Origin: Drechmeria coniospora
Lineage: Eukaryota; Ascomycota; Sordariomycetes; Hypocreales; Ophiocordycipitaceae
Length of the DNA stretch: 64,000 bases
NCBI RefSeq assembly: GCF_001625195.1
Contig: NC_054389.1
Span: 4,522,520 to 4,586,519 of the forward strand
Direction: 5' to 3'
Shown here: positions 12,197 through 22,471 of the stretch, piece by piece
Numbering within the stretch: the first letter of the stretch is position 1
How the letters are laid out: each line of letters opens with the position of its first letter
The notes under the pieces: generated by a model
The model's database searches: none
The model's input: the letters and a program-made list of their open reading frames with translations, nothing else
What the model was told of the DNA's origin: nothing
Position numbers and translations under genes: made by a program

Positions 12197-12280
12197 CATG
12201 AATATGACGATGAATAATATGACGATGAATACGCACATGAATACGCACATGAATATGAACATGAATATGATTGTGAATGC
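12197..12280. repeat. Degenerate ATGAATATGACG / ATGAATACGCAC tandem repeat
   Basis: Hexamer- and 12-mer-based tandem array, with each variant occurring two or more times in succession. Confidence 0.8.
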
Positions 12281-12813
12281 CGGCACTGGTCCGGCGCACG
12301 ACCCCCGGGCCATCGCACGCCTCGCCTCGGCCGCCTATGCACAAGCAGCACGGCGACGGTGCTTGTGCGCCGATTCGCATTCTCCTATTGCACGCCCACG
12401 CCCACGCCCAACATCCGCACCGTCACCGATGGAAACGAATCATACATTGTCCACTCCAGGCCCACGCATGACATCGCAACCGTAAGCACAACGACAGAGC
12501 CGCAACCCGCTCTTTGGCGGCGTCGTTACAGACTCTCGCCATGGAGGCCCCCCATCTCGGTGCCTCTTCCCACCCCTCCCCCTTGGAAGCGCCCATTCTC
12601 CCCACCGTTGCCCGCGTCCGTGCCAACCCGAACCCAGGAGGTCTCGCAAGTACCAACTGAATTGCATGCACATTTTTCTTTCCATTCGGTCCGTCAATCG
12701 TATTCATGTCTGCGTTACTGCATGGGAATTACGGATACGCCCATCGTCGTCTTCCGTGGTCTCCATCGTACATATAACCGCGGCGTCTTCCGTCTCCATG
12801 GCTGTGTAAATCA

Positions 12814-12897
12814 CCCATCACCGTCGTCATCGCCATCGTCACCGTCGCCATCGTCACCGCCATCGTCGCCATAATCGTCACCGTCACCGTCGCAATC
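12814..12897. repeat. CATCGTCAC / CACCGTCGC tandem repeat
   Basis: Trinucleotide-phased imperfect repeat of CATCGTCACCGT-type units. Confidence 0.75.
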
Positions 12898-12993
12898 GAA
12901 AGCAGCCCTCCGAGGACACCCTTTTTTTTTTGTGCTACAGTAGAATCGCCGTACGGGGAAGCGTCATTGTCAAAGTAGGTTAGGCACCAGTCG

Positions 12994-13082
12994 GCATCCA
13001 TCCATCCTAGCATCCACCCACCCAAGCATCAGCCATCCATCCATCCATCATCCATCCATCCCTCCATCAACCCATCCATCCA
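12994..13082. repeat. CATC tetranucleotide microsatellite
   Basis: Long run of CATC units with a few interruptions (TAG, CAC, CAG). Confidence 0.85.
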
Positions 13083-13123
13083 TAGGCCGCCCGTAGCGTC
13101 GTCACCGGAATTTCGGCTTTCCC

Positions 13124-13170
13124 CAGCAGCAGAAGCAGCAGCAGCAGCAGCAGAGCAGCAGCAGAGCAGC
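13124..13170. repeat. CAG microsatellite
   Basis: About fifteen CAG or AGCAG units upstream of the 13922 gene. It is not inside a supported reading frame. Confidence 0.8.
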
Positions 13171-13921
13171 ATCTCCTTCCAGACGCATCCTCTTGTCTGC
13201 GTCCCACCTTCCCACCCGCCGACACTAGTCTCAACACGGCTCCCGCATCAACTGGTGGCGCCACGCTCTGGTAGACCTCGCGACCTTTGCTCCTGCCGCT
13301 CTGCCTCTTGGGCACTCCTTCGCCCCTTCCTTGGTACGGATCGTGGATCCCTCCTTCCTGGCCGGAAGGTGTCGTCGATGCCACTAGCGTCCGCCGTCTG
13401 GGAAGAATCTGGGAATCCGACGATGCGGAGCGGATGACGAATCGTACAATAAAAACCATCCATCCGCGAGCCTCCAGCACGCGTCCCTCCCGAATCCATC
13501 CTCGCCCCCTTTTCGACCTTTCGGCCTCTCCTCGTCTCATGCAGACTTGGCCCGTCTCATCCCGTCTCACCCCGTCTCACCCCGTCTCATGCCATCCCGC
13601 CTTTGCCGTTCACTCCATTGCCCGCCGCGCCCAACTCAACTCGTAGTTCGTATTCATACCCCCTGGCCTCCTCCATTGGCGTCGCCATAATCACGGCGGG
13701 ACCTTTGAGAAAACCAGCAGTGACACACGGACCTGACTGAATCGACGGAATCCAAAGTTTGATTTGATCGATCCAGCTCGATTCATATACGGACAAATAA
13801 ATACCCCAGCCATCCCCCCCCCCCCTCTCCTGCGCTCCCTCCTGCGGCTGCCGCCTCCGCCGGACAAGCGCTGCCCTCTCTTCCCATCCTCGTCCAACAC
13901 AAAAGGCAGCACCCTGCCACC

Positions 13922-14539
13922 ATGAACGGCCCGAGGAGTCGAGCACGAGACGGCTCTCACCAGCACCAACAGCTTCACGCAAAGGACGTCGCCCGCCCGT
14001 CCACACCCCCGCCCGCCTATTCTCCGAGCAGATTCGTCGACGTGCGGACCGTCATGGCACGCCAGCTCGCGCATTCGAGACAGGCGCAGCCGCATGCCCT
14101 CGTCGTCGACAGCACACCCTGCGTCACGGCCGTGTCCGACTACGGCAGCGACGGGGAAAGCGCGCCGATCCACTTCCAGATCAAGACGGCCGTCAAGGTG
14201 GCGAGCAACAACAACCTCGTCTGCCTCGGCGGCACCCCCGCCGACTGCGCCAACGCCGTGGCCGCCTCGTTGGCCAAGGCGATGCGCGACTACAGCGCCG
14301 GCCACTGCGGCATGCCCATGATCGACGAGGACGGCCGCCCTCGGCCGATCCGCCTCGTCGTCGACGCCGGCATCACGGTGGAAGGATCCGGCAACATCCT
14401 CGGCGACGAAAAGGTGGTCATGGAGGTGCTCCGGCAGAGGGGAAAGACGCTTCGTCGTGGCCGCGATGATTTGGACGACCAAGGGGAAGCCGTCGCCGCC
14501 GCCGGTCCCTCGAAGCGAAAACGCTCCGGTGGCGAGTAG
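13922..14539 (+). CDS. Conserved fungal protein of unknown function
   Basis: Single exon, 205 aa, with start context CACCATGA. Residues 1-80 are low complexity (Ser/Pro/Gln/His). Residues 80-175 form the only globular part. It contains IHFQIKTAVKVASNNNLVCL, a cysteine- and alanine-rich helix (GTPADCANAVAASLAKAM) and VVDAGITVEGSGNILGDE, with alternating beta/alpha hydrophobicity. The tail SKRKRSGGE could be a nuclear localisation signal. Similar proteins exist in other Hypocreales as far as I recall, always without a function. Strong C/G third-position bias supports it being a real gene. No domain name can be given. Confidence 0.8.
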   Translation: MNGPRSRARDGSHQHQQLHAKDVARPSTPPPAYSPSRFVDVRTVMARQLAHSRQAQPHALVVDSTPCVTAVSDYGSDGESAPIHFQIKTAVKVASNNNLVCLGGTPADCANAVAASLAKAMRDYSAGHCGMPMIDEDGRPRPIRLVVDAGITVEGSGNILGDEKVVMEVLRQRGKTLRRGRDDLDDQGEAVAAAGPSKRKRSGGE

Positions 14540-16931
14540 CTGGCTCGTCACTACCGCCACCACCTCACTCCTCTCCTCTTCTCCGCCCTCGGCTTCATTT
14601 CTTTCCATTCTTCTTCATTTATTACCGTCCTTTGTCTCGACGTAGTCTCCACCGAGAGACTGGTAATTCATCACGCTGCTCATCGGTCTGTTCATTCACT
14701 GGTACGAAGCGGAGGACGGGAAAAAATCGGCTCGAGTTTATTGGGAGACGAATGAGCACTTGACTTTACATTGCTGGCGCGAAACGGACGTGGGAGATGG
14801 CATGGTTCATGACGTAGCCTGCCACGTCAAATTCGAGTTCACACGAGATCGTTGCCGACGTCGGTGTCCGTTTCTGCAAGGTTAATATGTCCACTGCGGA
14901 GCATTACTGTATAGGTACGGAGCATCGTACTCCGTAATACAACGTACACGAAGCGACTATTACTTAGGTAGCCAAGTATTAGGTAGCAAATGCCTAGAGC
15001 ACATGGCAACCCAGCGAGCTGGACCCCTATCCTTTAGCGCACGCCATTGTTCCCAGCTGTTCGGTATTGACACCGACACGGACCCAACGCTGTGGCCAGC
15101 CCGTGAACGGCTTCCCTTCCCACGCTGCCCCTCCCTCCTGTACGGCACAAGTGCAGGCCCCTCCTGTGCTGGCCCCTCCACCCATTACCGCTGCTTACCC
15201 GCCCGCCGAGGCGCAACGACGACTTTGCTTCCATGACGCCTTCGATGGCCGACATTCTCCCACGCCTTGAGGCACAGTCGGCCACGGACCTGAAGTGTCC
15301 TAGCACTCGGACCCGTACCTTCTTGCACGCCCACACCCTACCTGCATGAACTTGTCGCATGGGAGAACCGATGGCCCCTGCTAGTCACCAACATTGTGCC
15401 CAGGCATGGGCGTCCAGGGTTCGTGTGCGGAAGCACATGCATCGGCACGTTACGTTCTCGAAGCAACACCTGCGTAGGCATTCTGCCTGCGAGCCGCCCT
15501 GATGGGACCCGCTGGATGGGGCCTCGTAAACGGCCAGCGAGATTCTCCTGGACAGCTTCGCGCCTCTGCCATCGTTGATTCCACGCCGACGCCGCATGCT
15601 TTGATCAAAGGGCCCAAAGGCATGCCGGTGTTTCATTGGCTTGATTGGTCCTGCCCTGCTCGAAAGCATCTGGGGGCTGTGAGCGAGGCTCACGACCGCT
15701 CGTGTTGGCAACGGAGAGGTATGCGAGTGGACGAGGTAATACGAGATGGGACAATCATACTTGTGCCTCGCTGACCGTCCACCGTCTGGATGACTGGCCA
15801 TATCCCTGCGTCTTGCGACCCAAGCGCTGGTCTTGCGGGCATCTTGGGGTCCTGTCAGTGGATGGATAGGCTTTCAGCCGCCTTCATGCTCCCTCCCTCG
15901 TCCCCTCGTCCAGCCTTAGTCACCAACAACGGTCCCTGGTCTTTCGGTGTCCGCCGAGTCCACCGACGAACGGCAGATGACTTGGCTGTGTGCACATGCA
16001 CTTGCTCTGCAGAGCATACATGTACACAAGGCAAGTGCTTGCAAGCACGGAATACGGCGTACATGTACTTGTACTACGAAGTATTCGTATGTACTGTACA
16101 AGCATCATCCCGTACAGTGCACTCACTCGCTGGTGTGGCTGTGCCTTCGCCGAGCCAGGTGCGGGTGGCCGCCAGTCCTATTCCAGGTACCCAGCAGCCC
16201 ACAGAACCGACGGCACAGAGTGACAACCAAGACAATATTACAGTGCATTCCCCGCCCCCGATCCACCTGGCGTTTCCCTCAGCCACGGTACCAAGGCACC
16301 ACCACGGTGCCGTTGGACCCCCCCAGGGCAGGCGCTGCGCTAGGTCGCCAGTACTCAAGCACAAGCACTGTACCTGCAACCTGCTGTGCACCCAGCCAGC
16401 CACAACGGCTCCGCAACGGGCGGCTCGTACCTGAATGGTACTACGGAGTACGGAGTACACTTGACAGTTACGTCGCAAGCTGAACTGCTTGCTCGACGGA
16501 CTACTACGGAGTACAACTACCTGTAATACTTACTTACTCGCACCAGGTACCTACTTACGACCACACCCACCTGCTACGGTAGCTATCAAGCACCTGTTGC
16601 CAACACGAGCGACACCCACATAATACCTGCCACCAGCTACTAATTAGTAGGGTCTCGCTGTCTTTGCCGGGCAGCTACTACTAGGTAGTTTGGTACGTAC
16701 TGAGTACATTCCGATCGAACCGAAAGCCGCAGGCTAAGCAAAGGGCAAAGAGCCAAGAGCCCGGGTAGGAAACGCCGCAGCCCAAGGTCCCTCTCGCCTT
16801 CCCCTCCTCCCCTCCAGTTCCAATAGCTCCTCCCCTCCCCCCCCCCTTCTTCTCCCATGCGCTGCTGCTGCTTTCCCTCCTCGCTCTTCTCCTCCTCCTC
16901 CACCTCCACCTCGTCCGCACCCGCCGCCGCC
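14540..16931. other. Intergenic with scattered GTAC words
   Basis: GTAC words occur around 14900-14960, 16010-16110 and 16430-16720. From 15000 to 15900 the sequence is mixed GC-rich without coding signs. A C run (16837-16846) and CT-rich tract precede the phospholipase start. Confidence 0.55.
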
Positions 16932-18350
16932 ATGGCCAATCTTTCCATCCGCAACCTCACCATCCATCCGCTCGAGCTCGTCAGGTTCGAGCGCTTCGAC
17001 GGCGAGCGCATCGGCACCGCTTCCTTCCTCGGCAACGTCACGGGTGCCATCACGGGCCTCCTCAATGCCACCGAGTTCCCGAGCCACGAGACGCACGCCA
17101 AGGGTGACGCCCTCTCGGCCGAAGATGTGGCCTTCCCCGTGGCCCCCTTCGCCACGCTCGAGACCAACGTCGCCGCCCCCGATGACGGCCGCGACGAGGT
17201 CGTCCGCCTCACCTTTGCCACGGAGAATCACCGCTATCGGTCCGACGTTCCCAGCCCGTCGAGCAAGTCGGCCGTCATGACGAAACTCGACGACGGCCCC
17301 CACGACCTCACCGTCGTCTACGTCCCCGCCCGCGCCCTCCTCGCCGTCTTCTCCTCGGCCCAGCTGAACGCCTGGATGCGCGAGCTCCACGACGACTGGC
17401 CCCTCACCCTGCTCTCCATGCCCGGCACCCACAACTCGCCCACCTGCTACACGGCCCTGCCCTCGGTCCGTTGCCAGGCCGTCGGCGTCCCCGAGCAGCT
17501 GCGCAACGGCGTCCGCTTCCTCGACATCCGCGTCTCGGCCAACCCGGACGACGACGTCCTCACCCTCGTCCACAGCGCCTTCCCCATCTCCCTCACGGGC
17601 AACAAGTACCTCGCCGACATGCTCGACGACGTCTACCGCTTCCTCGACGAGAACCCCTCCGAGACGGTCGTCATGAGCCTCAAGCGCGAGGGCACCGGCA
17701 AGGGCACCGACGGCCAGATGGCCAAGTACCTCAAGGACGCCTACGTCGGCCCCAAGTCGGACCGCTGGTGGACCGAGCCCAAGGTTCCTACCCTCGGCCA
17801 GGCGCGTGGCAAGATCGTCGTCATCCGCCGCTTCGCCCTCGACGACGACATGCGCCAGAGCTCCTGGGACGGCCGCGGCTGGGGCATCGACGCCCAGGAG
17901 TGGCCCGACAACTGCGAGGACGGCACCGGCGGCAACGGCTGCTTCCGCATCCAGGACTTTTACGAAATCTCCGAGAGCGAGAACATCGACAAGAAGATCG
18001 ACTTCAGCCGCGGCCAGCTCGAACGCGCCGCCGAGCAGGCCTTTGCCCTCGCCGGCATGCCCGACCACCAACCCGACGGTCCCACGCCGCCCTTCTTCGT
18101 CAACTTCCTCAGCGCGAGCAACTTCTTCAACGCCACCTGCTGGCCCGAGCGCATCGCCGCCAAGGTCAACCCGGCCATCGTCGAGTACCTCTGCACCTGC
18201 CACGGCGAGGAAGGCAAGGGGCCCAACCGCCTCCGCGTCGGCGCCGCCGGCACCGGCATCGTCATCACCGACTGGGTCGGCGCCCACGAAAACTGGGACC
18301 TCGTCCGATGCATCGTCGGCATGAATGCACGCCTGCAGATGCCGAGGTGA
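16932..18350 (+). CDS. PI-PLC X-domain phosphodiesterase
   Basis: Single exon, 472 aa from ATG 16932 (context GCCGCCATGG). An in-frame ATG at 16857 would add 25 Cys/Ser-rich residues and is less likely. The X domain spans about residues 140-450. Catalytic residues of the phosphatidylinositol-specific PLC family are visible: His167 in SMPGTHNS, Asp198 and Arg200 in RFLDIRVS, His214 in LVHSAF, then VVMSLKREG. These enzymes cleave phosphoinositides or related lipids. There is no signal peptide, EF hand, Y domain or C2 domain, so this is the bacterial-like single-domain form rather than the eukaryotic PLC-delta type. The N-terminal 140 residues are a beta-rich region of unknown role. Substrate and location are not determined by the sequence. 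Confidence 0.9.
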   Translation: MANLSIRNLTIHPLELVRFERFDGERIGTASFLGNVTGAITGLLNATEFPSHETHAKGDALSAEDVAFPVAPFATLETNVAAPDDGRDEVVRLTFATENHRYRSDVPSPSSKSAVMTKLDDGPHDLTVVYVPARALLAVFSSAQLNAWMRELHDDWPLTLLSMPGTHNSPTCYTALPSVRCQAVGVPEQLRNGVRFLDIRVSANPDDDVLTLVHSAFPISLTGNKYLADMLDDVYRFLDENPSETVVMSLKREGTGKGTDGQMAKYLKDAYVGPKSDRWWTEPKVPTLGQARGKIVVIRRFALDDDMRQSSWDGRGWGIDAQEWPDNCEDGTGGNGCFRIQDFYEISESENIDKKIDFSRGQLERAAEQAFALAGMPDHQPDGPTPPFFVNFLSASNFFNATCWPERIAAKVNPAIVEYLCTCHGEEGKGPNRLRVGAAGTGIVITDWVGAHENWDLVRCIVGMNARLQMPR

Positions 18351-20251
18351 AGCGGCATGACGCCAACGCTGCCCGACCGCCCGCTGCCGAGAGCGAACCA
18401 AAGGCGGCCGGACTTGCGGACTTACTCGCAATCACCAACCCCCGTCGCCGCGACGGAGAGACAGTCATTATCAAACGGACAAAATACACGACCTGCACGG
18501 AAAGCATTGGATTCGGCAAGAGGAGGATATGGTGAACATGTGTTTGTATTGAATCAACTTTCCGAAAGTGGCCATCTCATCATCGTCGTCATCTGCGGCT
18601 TGCCACGTTAGCCGTCGTACGAGCCATGGACTTTGTACAAGAAAGCAGGAGGTTGAAAACCACATCAGTTCTCCAAGGTGAAAAATAGTGTTCATCACGA
18701 TGAACTCAGCTAGAATTGAATAGAACAAAAGTCATCCCAATGGTTGGGGGGTGCAGTGCAGGTGCGAAAAGGAAAATGGCGCTTACAATGTCATCTATCA
18801 TGGCCCGTTCTTGGCACGGATGGAAAGCCTGCCTTGCCGCTCGGTTAGTCTCCACCAGAACAGGCAGCGAGAGGCAGCGGTAGGGGCAAAGATTCTGATG
18901 GGGGTTAACAACGAGACCGACGATAAAGGTGAGAACATGCCCACCAATTCAGAAGTTGTCGTTGTACTCATGCGTCCCGAATCTTTCGATTGGGTTTCAT
19001 ACAGTGTGAATACTTTTTTGGCATCTCATCACAGAATGCGGCAAAATGAAAGCAAGATTTTTGTTCATTTATAATTACCTGCATGACCGTCCGTTAGTCG
19101 ACTGGCTCACTACTGACATCAGAAACAGCATGCTATGCTTTGGTGCCAAGGTCAGGTGACGAAGTGTCATCAATAGCACCAGCCAGTCTCTCGCCACAAG
19201 GTTTGTACGCCTTGCTGTCTAGGACGAGAGGTGGCGGGGCTCGATTATGTCCGCCCGTTCGTTCAAATCTTCATCATACAATGGCCGTCATCGGTCGGGA
19301 TAGGGCGGAAGTAAAATTACCTGTGCCGACTCATGTTAGCAACAGAGACCTTTCGAGGCGTAGCAGGACAAAATTGAATCGACATCTCCAGTCAGACAAG
19401 GCTGAAACTTGTATCAACGGTATCCACATAGTATATTAAGCATGAGGAATCCCTGAGTCGTTTATATCATCACTCGGAGAGGGCACGAAGCAAACAAGGG
19501 GGAAAAAAAGTGAGAACAAACCTTTTGTCAAACAATCGACGCTGGAGAGCACAGTCTCAAAAGGGGCATCTGCACATCATCAAAGTGCGGTCAGCCGAGC
19601 ACAGGGCAAGGTATGGATCTCGTCGATGCTAGGGAGTTCAAAAAGAGCTTGCTCAGGGTGTCAAGTCACCATTATGTTGGTCTGAATTGGATTGTTCATT
19701 GGTAAAAAAAAAAGTGCTCATCACAGAAAGCAATCGGATGTGAAAGGACAGGTGACCTTACCTAGAAGCAGAGCAGCCTCCGTCAGAGGACTCCAAGTGG
19801 CGAGTGCACTTGCACGGCGCCAATTTGGAGCCCAGCTGCGGCGGTATTTTGAGATGTGAGAGAAAGAAGAGGGCAAGCGTGAGAAGAAAATTCGTGGTGG
19901 ATAAAAATACTTATAGTCTGCTGGGAGAAGCTTGCGGAAACGAGCACGAGCAAATTAGCTAACCCGAAAAAAATCAACCAGATCCACTCCGATTTCGTGG
20001 CTTCTCTGTGGCTTGTTGATCATAAGGCAGTGTGGCTGTGCGCCGCATCATCCGATCCTCTCCGATTGTCCATGGGTGGCGAATGCAAAGTGTAAGTAAG
20101 TATGTATGTATGGAGTATGTGTACTGTACTGTAGTTATGTCATCGAATCGGACACTCGTAAACCCGTGACCTCCGACTCGCCCTCACTTGCAACCTAGAC
20201 CTTGATTCATCTCGGAAAGAGATTCGAGTTGCAACGCGAATACGGCCCAAC
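18351..20251. other. Lower-GC region with splice-like signals, possible small secreted-protein gene on minus strand
   Basis: Base composition drops compared with flanking genes. On the minus strand an ATG at 19977 begins a signal-peptide-like stretch (MIFFGLANLLVLVSASF). Further down are donor-like AG|GTAAGG (near 19762), AG|GTAATT (near 19320 and 19078) and TT|GTAAGC (near 18787), the last followed by TTCTAG near 18710. Several short cysteine-containing segments can be read (for example LAPCKCTRHLESSDGGC near 19780-19840), but I could not join them in one consistent frame. It may be an intron-rich small secreted protein, a decayed gene, or chance. The last 150 bases before 20252 should be the promoter of the next gene. 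Confidence 0.3.
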
Positions 20252-21577
20252 ATGGCGTCTGCAGGGGCGATATGGGGTCCAGCAACCCTTCGCCTTCTGC
20301 GCATCGCCGCATCCAAAACAACAAGGGTGATCCGCACCAAGCTGTCCGAGGCAACGAGGCCTCTTCAATACCACGTGCAGCACGCCCCTGCAAGAAGCGG
20401 CTTCGCCAGTCGACAACCAATTCACCCTGCGGCACAGTGGAAGCAGTATAAGCGTGGCGCAAAATGGCTTTCCAGCAACACCGCAAAGAATATCAACAAT
20501 GCGCTGCGGAGGTTCATGAGCTCGGAGCCAGCCTCGGCCGCCCGTTTCGGCCGAGGTAGGCTCCCGACCTCGAACACGTCTCGGCGAGTTGCCCAGTTCT
20601 CTGGAAGAGCTCCGTTTGCGACGACTCTGCGTCCGAACCTGACAGGGGGTGCCATGCCCCGAACTGCCGGAGGCTACAGCCTGGGCGGTGGTGGTGCGCG
20701 CTATTTCTCGCACGCGCCCGCTGCTCAGGCTCAGGTTGTGCACAACGTCTCCCAGGCCGTGAGAGCCTTCTTCTTCTCCGGCCAGAAGATAAGGTATGAC
20801 GGCGTCGGGCCGCGCGGCGACCGAAAGTACCGAGCCGTGTCGAAAATTGAGGACGAAGCTATCCGGAAGCTGGCCGACATTCCCCGCTCGCAGCCGGGTT
20901 CCTTCATCGACTTTCGTCTCAGCCCAACCATGACAGCTCTCAGCCCTCTCGCGGCCGCCATTACGTACCCTTCCGAGACGGCCCACCGTGCCGTCGGCAC
21001 TGCTGCCCCGGCTAGCCTGAACACGCCGGGATTTCTCGACGTCTTGTCTGCCGATTTCGGCCGGGCCTTGCATGATCTCACATCAGTCTATGCCGATCTC
21101 CGGCGGCTTGCCGTTCTTGGTGACCTGCCGATCGTGCAGGAGAAGAACGACACGCTTCGAGTTCGATTCCCCGGGGTTGACGCCGCTACGGTTGAGCAGC
21201 TTTGCAACGATTTTGGCATCGAGCGAGGTATCGTCGGGCAGGATCCGGACTTTGACTTGGCCGTCGGTGTGCCCGTGGCACTCAAGTTCCCCTTTGCTCC
21301 GGACAGCAGCAAGGCTCTGACGTCTCCCGGGGGCTCGGAGCGATCATTGGAAAGCCTCGATTTTGATAGCATGTCGTCGTCCGAAGCCGATCTCTTTGTG
21401 AGGGAGTCGCTTGTTCAACAGATGGAAGAGAACCCGTGGCTTTCGGACCCTGAGGGCTATGAGACCATGTCGTCTGCCCTTCGGCCAGCCGAGCCTGGCT
21501 CGGAAGAGTTTGAGGGTCTGGAAGGAATCTATCGTTTCTTGGAGGAATGCGATCGTGGCCGTGGCAGATTGGGATAA
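20252..21577 (+). CDS. Conserved Sordariomycete protein of unknown function, probably mitochondrial
   Basis: Single exon, 441 aa. The first 60 residues are rich in Arg, Ala and Ser with few acids (TLRLLRIAASKTTRVIRTKL), resembling a mitochondrial targeting sequence. A glycine-rich block (GGYSLGGGGARYFSHAP, about 140-157) precedes a conserved central part (VSQAVRAFFFSGQKIRYDG ... GSFIDFRLSPTMTAL) and a C-terminal acidic region ending in a predicted helix. I recall related proteins being labelled 'casein kinase II beta 2 subunit' in some fungal annotations; nothing here resembles CK2 beta (no CxxC zinc fingers of that type), so that label should not be transferred. Function unknown. Confidence 0.85.
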   Translation: MASAGAIWGPATLRLLRIAASKTTRVIRTKLSEATRPLQYHVQHAPARSGFASRQPIHPAAQWKQYKRGAKWLSSNTAKNINNALRRFMSSEPASAARFGRGRLPTSNTSRRVAQFSGRAPFATTLRPNLTGGAMPRTAGGYSLGGGGARYFSHAPAAQAQVVHNVSQAVRAFFFSGQKIRYDGVGPRGDRKYRAVSKIEDEAIRKLADIPRSQPGSFIDFRLSPTMTALSPLAAAITYPSETAHRAVGTAAPASLNTPGFLDVLSADFGRALHDLTSVYADLRRLAVLGDLPIVQEKNDTLRVRFPGVDAATVEQLCNDFGIERGIVGQDPDFDLAVGVPVALKFPFAPDSSKALTSPGGSERSLESLDFDSMSSSEADLFVRESLVQQMEENPWLSDPEGYETMSSALRPAEPGSEEFEGLEGIYRFLEECDRGRGRLG

Positions 21578-21704
21578 CGTATGGGTTTCCCGAGCAAGTT
21601 GCCATTGTTTGCTGAGTCCCCGAACTCGCCGTATCAGCTGCGTGGAGAGCTACCGTGCGAAGAATATAGGTAGACTAGTGCGCCAATGTATTTTGTTTCA
21701 TCCA
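21578..21704. other. Short 3' spacer
   Basis: Downstream region of the preceding gene with no distinct feature. Confidence 0.5.
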
Positions 21705-21980
21705 TTAGTCACCCCCAGCCTCTGCAGTCCCCCGTAGTGACTGGCTTGTCGCAGTGATGAGAGGGCCATTGATGGTGGAGGTGGGAGCTTCTGGAGAGCC
21801 AGGCTTTGGCATGCCGGATGGAGGCACTGGCTTGTCGAGGAGGTTGGTGGAGGAGGAGAGATGCTGCAGAAATATGCCAAAGGAGATGAGGTTGGCACAC
21901 ATGAATTGGCAGTGCCTGCTGTCGGCCATGATGTTGGGCGCTGAGCGTCTGAGTTGTCCTTTCAAGGCCGACATGAACAT
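21705..21980 (-). CDS. Possible 91-aa hypothetical protein
   Basis: Open frame on the minus strand with a good start context (ACCATGTTC at 21980). It reads through a basic N-terminus (SALKGQLRRSAPN), one moderately hydrophobic stretch (CQFMCANLISFGIFLQHL) and a Pro/Ser/Thr-rich tail. It sits between two plus-strand genes and could be a small membrane protein, or a fortuitous frame in the spacer. No family is recognised and no intron is needed. Confidence 0.3.
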   Translation of the reverse strand: MFMSALKGQLRRSAPNIMADSRHCQFMCANLISFGIFLQHLSSSTNLLDKPVPPSGMPKPGSPEAPTSTINGPLITATSQSLRGTAEAGGD

Positions 21981-22471
21981 GGTTGGATGGTGCGCAGTTT
22001 CGAGCCAGCACTGAGCACTGAGCATTGACTGCACTTGCGGGTGGGCGGGGGGCCAACGGCTGGACTGAGTGTGGGTATGTACATCGTATTTCGGAGAACC
22101 GTTAAGTACTGAGGTAAGTATGTACTTGCAGTACTTACCTGTACTTTAGTACCTAGTTGTCGTGCTTACAGGCGATAACACCAGTAATTACCTAGTATGA
22201 AGCCCTGAAATCACCTGCGGGGGCCTTTGCTGCTGGTGGGCAGCGCCTGTGTGACCGCCCGCCCAGCAGGCAGGATATCGCTCGAGGTCGACTCAGGCGT
22301 TGACCTCGGCTCGACCGAGTTGGGCTCGGCGCAGCAGTCGACATTGACAAGTCGTTGGCACTTCGACCTCGCTCTCACCGCACCCGCACCAGTCCAAAAG
22401 GCCGCACTCGTGAACCGAAGCGCAGGAAGAGCACAAATACAACTGCGTCTGCTCAAAAACTACCCAGTATC
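21981..22471. other. Intergenic; promoter of MaoC-type hydratase
   Basis: GTAC words at 22077-22160, then a GC-rich leader. No other feature seen. Confidence 0.5.

Larger units (their letters stand above)
6685..13921. other. 7.2-kb gene-poor, microsatellite-rich region
   Basis: No reading frame here has family motifs. The longest, 10108-11139 (+, 343 codons) and 7336-8076 (-, 246 codons), are arginine/histidine/serine-rich and look like products of GC-rich non-coding DNA. Simple repeats are dense: a tandem 41-bp duplication at 8158, TTGGTG units at 8561, ATGAAT(A/G) units at 12197, CATCGTCAC units at 12814, CATC units at 12994 and CAG at 13124. Between 7730 and 7860 there is a degenerate GGTGCA/TCTAGGTGT minisatellite. 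GTAC words cluster only near 9390-9640. No transposon, tRNA or rRNA was seen. The last few hundred bases are CT-rich and likely form the promoter of the next gene. Confidence 0.55.

Noticed and set aside
12197..13170. Clustered short repeats considered as a CRISPR array
   Set aside because: The units are simple-sequence repeats without unique spacers, and the genome is eukaryotic.
16734..18431. 565-codon minus-strand open frame
   Set aside because: Antisense shadow of the PI-PLC gene; Gly/Ala/Val/Asp-rich with no motifs, while the plus strand carries complete catalytic signatures.
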